Part shown: positions 58,048 through 61,673 of the stretch, piece by piece
Numbering within the stretch: the first letter of the stretch is position 1
How the letters are laid out: every line of letters starts with the position of its first letter
From: Acidimicrobiales bacterium
GTDB taxonomy: Bacteria > Actinomycetota > Acidimicrobiia > Acidimicrobiales > RAAP-2
Assembly: GCA_017883075.1 (NCBI GenBank)
Contig: JADGOI010000002.1
Location: 1 to 61,673, forward strand
Reading direction: 5' to 3'
DNA length: 61,673 nt
Position numbers and translations under genes: made by a program
The notes under the pieces: generated by a model
Databases searched by the model: none
The model's input: the letters and a program-made list of their open reading frames with translations, nothing else
Told to the model about the DNA's origin: nothing

Positions 58048-58896
58048 TCAGCGACCCGAACCCAGATGAGCGCAGATCTCCTCGGCCACCAGGGCCGGTT
58101 GCTGCAGGTGGGGGGAGTGACCGACGCCGGCAATGACCACGTGGGTGGCGTTCTCGCCGATGGCGTCGGCCATCCGTCGCCCGAGGCCGGTGAATTTGTC
58201 ATCATGCTCACCGGTGAGGATCAGGACCGGCATCGTCAAACGGTTGAGTTGTGCCCACAGAGGGAGTTGGGTGCCGGTTCCCGCCAGCCTCAGGCTCGAT
58301 GCCAGCCCCGGACCGGTATTTCGGCGGCGTTCGGAGAATCCGTCGGCTTCGGCGGGAACACCCGACAACAGGGGGTTGTCGAGCCAACGGCGCAGGAACG
58401 AGTCGAGCCGAGCCTGGCCATCGCTGGAAGAGTCGCCACCGCGACCGCGGAGAGGAGGGTCGAGTTGGTCGGCCAATGCTTCATCCCGAGCCCGACGGGC
58501 GGCTCGGTCATCGGGATCTTCGATACCGGCGGTACCCGAAATGAGCACCAGCGAACTCACCAGTTCGGGCTGGGTCAGGGCCAGATGGAGACAGAATCGG
58601 GCGCCCATCGAATAGCCGAGATAGGCGGCGTTGCCTCCGAGGGCGCCCAACAGGTGGGCTCCCTCGGTGAGATCGGCGAGCACATGGGCCGATCCTCCGT
58701 GGCCCGGCATATCGACCAGCATGAGCTCGTGATCTGTGGCCAATGTGGAATCCATCGATCCCCACACCCGACAGGTCTGGGTGAATCCATGCGCCATGAC
58801 GGTCCGGGGCCCATTGCCCATCACTTCAGCGTGGAGCGAAACGCCGACCATGTGGGATGTCCGGGTTGGGTTCATGGGTTCGGGAACGGGCGACAT
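58048..58896 (-). CDS. menH: Alpha/beta hydrolase, likely 2-succinyl-6-hydroxy-2,4-cyclohexadiene-1-carboxylate synthase
   Basis: MAHGFTQTCRVWGSMD, YLGYSMGARFCLHLAL; between menA and menD. Start may be downstream. Confidence 0.75.
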   Translation of the reverse strand: MSPVPEPMNPTRTSHMVGVSLHAEVMGNGPRTVMAHGFTQTCRVWGSMDSTLATDHELMLVDMPGHGGSAHVLADLTEGAHLLGALGGNAAYLGYSMGARFCLHLALTQPELVSSLVLISGTAGIEDPDDRAARRARDEALADQLDPPLRGRGGDSSSDGQARLDSFLRRWLDNPLLSGVPAEADGFSERRRNTGPGLASSLRLAGTGTQLPLWAQLNRLTMPVLILTGEHDDKFTGLGRRMADAIGENATHVVIAGVGHSPHLQQPALVAEEICAHLGSGR

Positions 58897-58916
58897 GACA
58901 AGAATTGTCCTCCTCC

Positions 58917-60773
58917 ATGAGCGTATCGATACCAGAGCCGGCACCCGTAGACGGCGACACGCAGATGGAGTTCGCCGCCACCATGGTGGACGAGTGGGTG
59001 CGGTGTGGCGTGTCCCACGCCGTCATTTGCCCGGGGTCCCGGTCCACGCCGATGGCTGTGGCACTCATCCGTCACCGCGGTATGGAGGTCCACGTCCGTC
59101 TCGATGAGCGGTCTGCATCGTTCACTTCACTCGGGATCGGTCTGGTGACCGGTCGCCCGGCGGTGATTCTGACCACGAGTGGAACCGCGGCAGCCGAGCT
59201 CCACGCCGCCGTGGTCGAGGCCGATCTGGCCCGCGTCCCTCTCGTGGTGTGCACCGCCGATCGACCACCCGAGCTCCGAGATGTCGGGGCGCCCCAGGCC
59301 ATCGATCAGCAGATGATCTTCGGTCGGTCGGTCCGCTGGTTCGTCGATCCCGGTGTGGCCGATCCGGCGAGCCGTTCCACCTGGCGTTCCCTGGCTTCCC
59401 GGACGGTGGCGGAGGCGGTCTCAGGCCCGGGCGGACCGGGACCGGTTCATGTGAATCTGCCCTTTCGGGAACCGCTTGTCCGGAAGGGTGAGGTCAGCAG
59501 AGTCGAACCCGGTCGGCCCGACGGGGCCCCCTGGTACCAGGTGGAGGTGGAACCTCGGGCCCCGACCCCGGCAGTGGTCGCCCAGATCGTGCATGCCGGC
59601 CGGACCGGCGCACGAGGGGTGATCGTGGCCGGCGCGGGTTGTGGTGACCCGGATGAGGTGTCCGCGGCTTCTGCCGCCTTGGGTTGGCCGGTGTTGGCCG
59701 ACCCCCGATCGGGGCTCCGACGCCCGGGGCCAACCCTGATCGCGGCGGCCGACGGCATCCTCCGCTCCGATATCTTTGCCGCCAGCCACCGTCCCGAGCT
59801 CGTCCTGAGACTGGGGGCGCCATGGGTGTCGAAGGTGGTGAACAGCTTTCTGGCCTCTTCGGATTCCGACGGTGTCCCGGTGATCGCGGTGGTGGAATGG
59901 GGACAGTGGGTCGACCCCGACCGCTCGGTCACGACGTTGGTGTCAGCGGACCCGACCGCGGTCTGCCGGGCCATCGTGGATGGAATGCGGAAAGGATCGG
60001 AGGCCGACCGGGGCGGCCAGGGTCAGGTGCATGACACGGCCTGGCTCGATGGTTGGCGAGCGGCGGAGTCTGCTGCCCAGGCTGCTCTTGGAGAGAGCTT
60101 GGGCGATGTGGTGACCACCCACCATGGTCGATCGACCCCGAAAGCCGGCTGGACCGAGCCAGGGTTGGCCCGGCGACTCTTTGCCGCCCTTCCCGGAGGG
60201 GCCACGCTGGTGTCCTCGTCGTCGATGCCGATACGCGATATCGAGGCATACGGGGCACCACGCCCCGACCCGCCGCGGGTCCTGGCCAACCGCGGCGCCA
60301 ACGGCATCGACGGAGTGGTCTCGACAGCCCTGGGCGTGGCGCTGGCCACCGGGCCCACCGTTGCCTTGGTGGGGGACCTGGCGTTCTTCCACGACGTGTC
60401 GGCGTTGATGCGGGCCGTGGGGTCCGACGCCCCGTGCACGGTGGTGGTCGCCGACAACGGTGGCGGAGGAGTCTTCTCGTTCCTACCCCCGGCAACCGTG
60501 CTGGACGCCGAGTCGTTCGAGACGCTGTTCGGAACCCCGCAGGCCCCCGACGTGGGGAAGGTGGCGGCAGGGTTCGGGATAGCTGTCGATGAGATAGGGC
60601 CCGACGATGGGCCTGAGGCCCTGGGAGAGGCGCTGGACCGCCGGATAGAGGGCGGCGTGCTGGCGGTGATCCGGGTACGACTACCGGGCCGGGCGGAGAA
60701 CGTGGAGATCCATGCCGGCATCAACCGGGCGGTGATCGAGGCAGTCGAGTCGGCTCCGTCGGCCGGTTGGTAG
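58917..60773 (+). CDS. menD: 2-succinyl-5-enolpyruvyl-6-hydroxy-3-cyclohexene-1-carboxylate synthase
   Basis: CGVSHAVICPGSRSTPMAVAL, LDERSASFTSLGIG, SSSSMPIRDIEAYG, RGANGIDGVVSTALG. Confidence 0.95.
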   Translation: MSVSIPEPAPVDGDTQMEFAATMVDEWVRCGVSHAVICPGSRSTPMAVALIRHRGMEVHVRLDERSASFTSLGIGLVTGRPAVILTTSGTAAAELHAAVVEADLARVPLVVCTADRPPELRDVGAPQAIDQQMIFGRSVRWFVDPGVADPASRSTWRSLASRTVAEAVSGPGGPGPVHVNLPFREPLVRKGEVSRVEPGRPDGAPWYQVEVEPRAPTPAVVAQIVHAGRTGARGVIVAGAGCGDPDEVSAASAALGWPVLADPRSGLRRPGPTLIAAADGILRSDIFAASHRPELVLRLGAPWVSKVVNSFLASSDSDGVPVIAVVEWGQWVDPDRSVTTLVSADPTAVCRAIVDGMRKGSEADRGGQGQVHDTAWLDGWRAAESAAQAALGESLGDVVTTHHGRSTPKAGWTEPGLARRLFAALPGGATLVSSSSMPIRDIEAYGAPRPDPPRVLANRGANGIDGVVSTALGVALATGPTVALVGDLAFFHDVSALMRAVGSDAPCTVVVADNGGGGVFSFLPPATVLDAESFETLFGTPQAPDVGKVAAGFGIAVDEIGPDDGPEALGEALDRRIEGGVLAVIRVRLPGRAENVEIHAGINRAVIEAVESAPSAGW

Positions 60774-60796
60774 GCGACCGGTCCTGATCGACCCGG

Positions 60797-61673
60797 TCAG
60801 CAGGGTGTCGGATCGTACGACGGGATGGCAGACGGGGCGCTGGCGGCGGGTGGGGGGATCGAGGACGCCGGGCCGGTGGAGCTCGTCGACGCCGAGGTGG
60901 CAGGGGTTTCGACAGTCGGCACCGGGATTGGATTCCCGTAGGAACTCAGGGGTGGCGTGGTGACGGTTCCGGCCGGTCCGCCCAGGAATTGGGTGAACAT
61001 CTGCTGGGCTTGGGGTTGTTGGACAACTTGGACCGCCTCACCGCCGTAGGGCGCGTAGCTGCCTCCGATCGTGGGCAACGTGTAGTTCTTCAGGCTCGAG
61101 CCCGAAAAGGCGTGGTAGCGCTCGGCCAGGCTCAGCAGCATCCCTGGGCTCATCTGGCTGTCGAGGGTGACGTCGTGGGTGAGTGACGCGATGAATGACG
61201 CCGCGGTGACCGGGTTGTAGGTCGACTTGGCCCTGTTGACCACAGCCTCGATCATCAGGTTCTGGCGTTCGATGCGACCAATATCCGATGAGTAGTCGCT
61301 GTTCCACTTTCCATTTTGGTAGTACTCGAAATGCCGAGACCGTGAGAGAGCCAGTGCCTGGGCGCCGCTGAAGGTCTGACAGCCGGTCGTTTGAATATTG
61401 AGGCCGGTGCAATTTCCCAACACGCCGTTTGCGTTGCAGTCGCCGTAGTCGCGGACCGGTACCGGAACGTTCATCTTTACCCCGCCCAGCCCGTTCACCG
61501 CGTCCATGAGCCCGAAGAAGTTGACGACAATCCAGTGACTGATGGGGATCCCGAACGTGTTCTGGATGGTGGTCACCATTCCGTTGGCACCGGTCCCGCT
61601 CGGGTTCGTGTCGTTCGGCCCCGAAGCGAAGCCGGCATTGATCTTGTTCTTCGACGACACACCCGACGAGGCC
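60797..61673 (-). CDS. LytR-CpsA-Psr (LCP) family protein, 5' end outside window
   Basis: SSKNKINAGFASGPN, ISHWIVVNFFGLMDAVNGLGGVKMNVPVPVRD, LALSRSRHFEYY...DIGRIERQNLMI; frame open to window edge. Confidence 0.9.
   Translation of the reverse strand, partial: ASSGVSSKNKINAGFASGPNDTNPSGTGANGMVTTIQNTFGIPISHWIVVNFFGLMDAVNGLGGVKMNVPVPVRDYGDCNANGVLGNCTGLNIQTTGCQTFSGAQALALSRSRHFEYYQNGKWNSDYSSDIGRIERQNLMIEAVVNRAKSTYNPVTAASFIASLTHDVTLDSQMSPGMLLSLAERYHAFSGSSLKNYTLPTIGGSYAPYGGEAVQVVQQPQAQQMFTQFLGGPAGTVTTPPLSSYGNPIPVPTVETPATSASTSSTGPASSIPPPAASAPSAIPSYDPTPC

Noticed and set aside
1-61673. Defence system, prophage, transposon or secondary-metabolite cluster
   Set aside because: No transposase, integrase, restriction, toxin-antitoxin, Cas, NRPS/PKS or phage genes recognised; the lone HNH protein sits among housekeeping genes and is a common actinobacterial type.

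Overview
The window is a GC-rich, high-GC Gram-positive (actinobacterial, possibly Acidimicrobiia-like) chromosomal segment. It is nearly all core genome. No CRISPR array, transposase, integrase, phage module, rRNA or convincing tRNA was found. In order it carries: a partial D-Ala-D-Ala carboxypeptidase; thrB; queF-miaB-miaA; dapF-hflX-dapC-like-dapD-dapE; a frameshifted TIGR03086-like gene; an aldo/keto reductase; lexA with a divergent LysM gene and a cluster of LexA boxes; nrdR; a PIG-L deacetylase; dinB; ROK, HNH and lipoate-ligase-like genes; a dcw cell-division/peptidoglycan cluster (mraZ-rsmH-ftsL-ftsI-murE-mraY-ftsW-murG-murC-murB-ftsQ-ftsZ-pgeF-yggS-sepF-yggT-divIVA) that lacks murF and murD at their usual positions; a DksA/TraR protein with an AKKVxP-repeat tail; lspA; rluD; a sigma factor; a channel-like membrane protein; an Rrf2 regulator; dnaE; a bacterial proteasome activator (Bpa); and a menaquinone cluster (menE, B, A, H, D). 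It ends in a partial LCP-family gene. I do not see a clearly undescribed multi-gene system. The best leads are local: an apparent CTG start for pgeF overlapping the ftsZ stop, a one-base frameshift downstream of dapE, a four-box LexA operator cluster, a hairpin plus T-run in the ftsZ leader, the unexplained stop-poor mraZ-rsmH gap, the missing murF/murD, and an STLGF P-loop channel-like protein. Family assignments come from motif recognition in the supplied translations; no database search was run.
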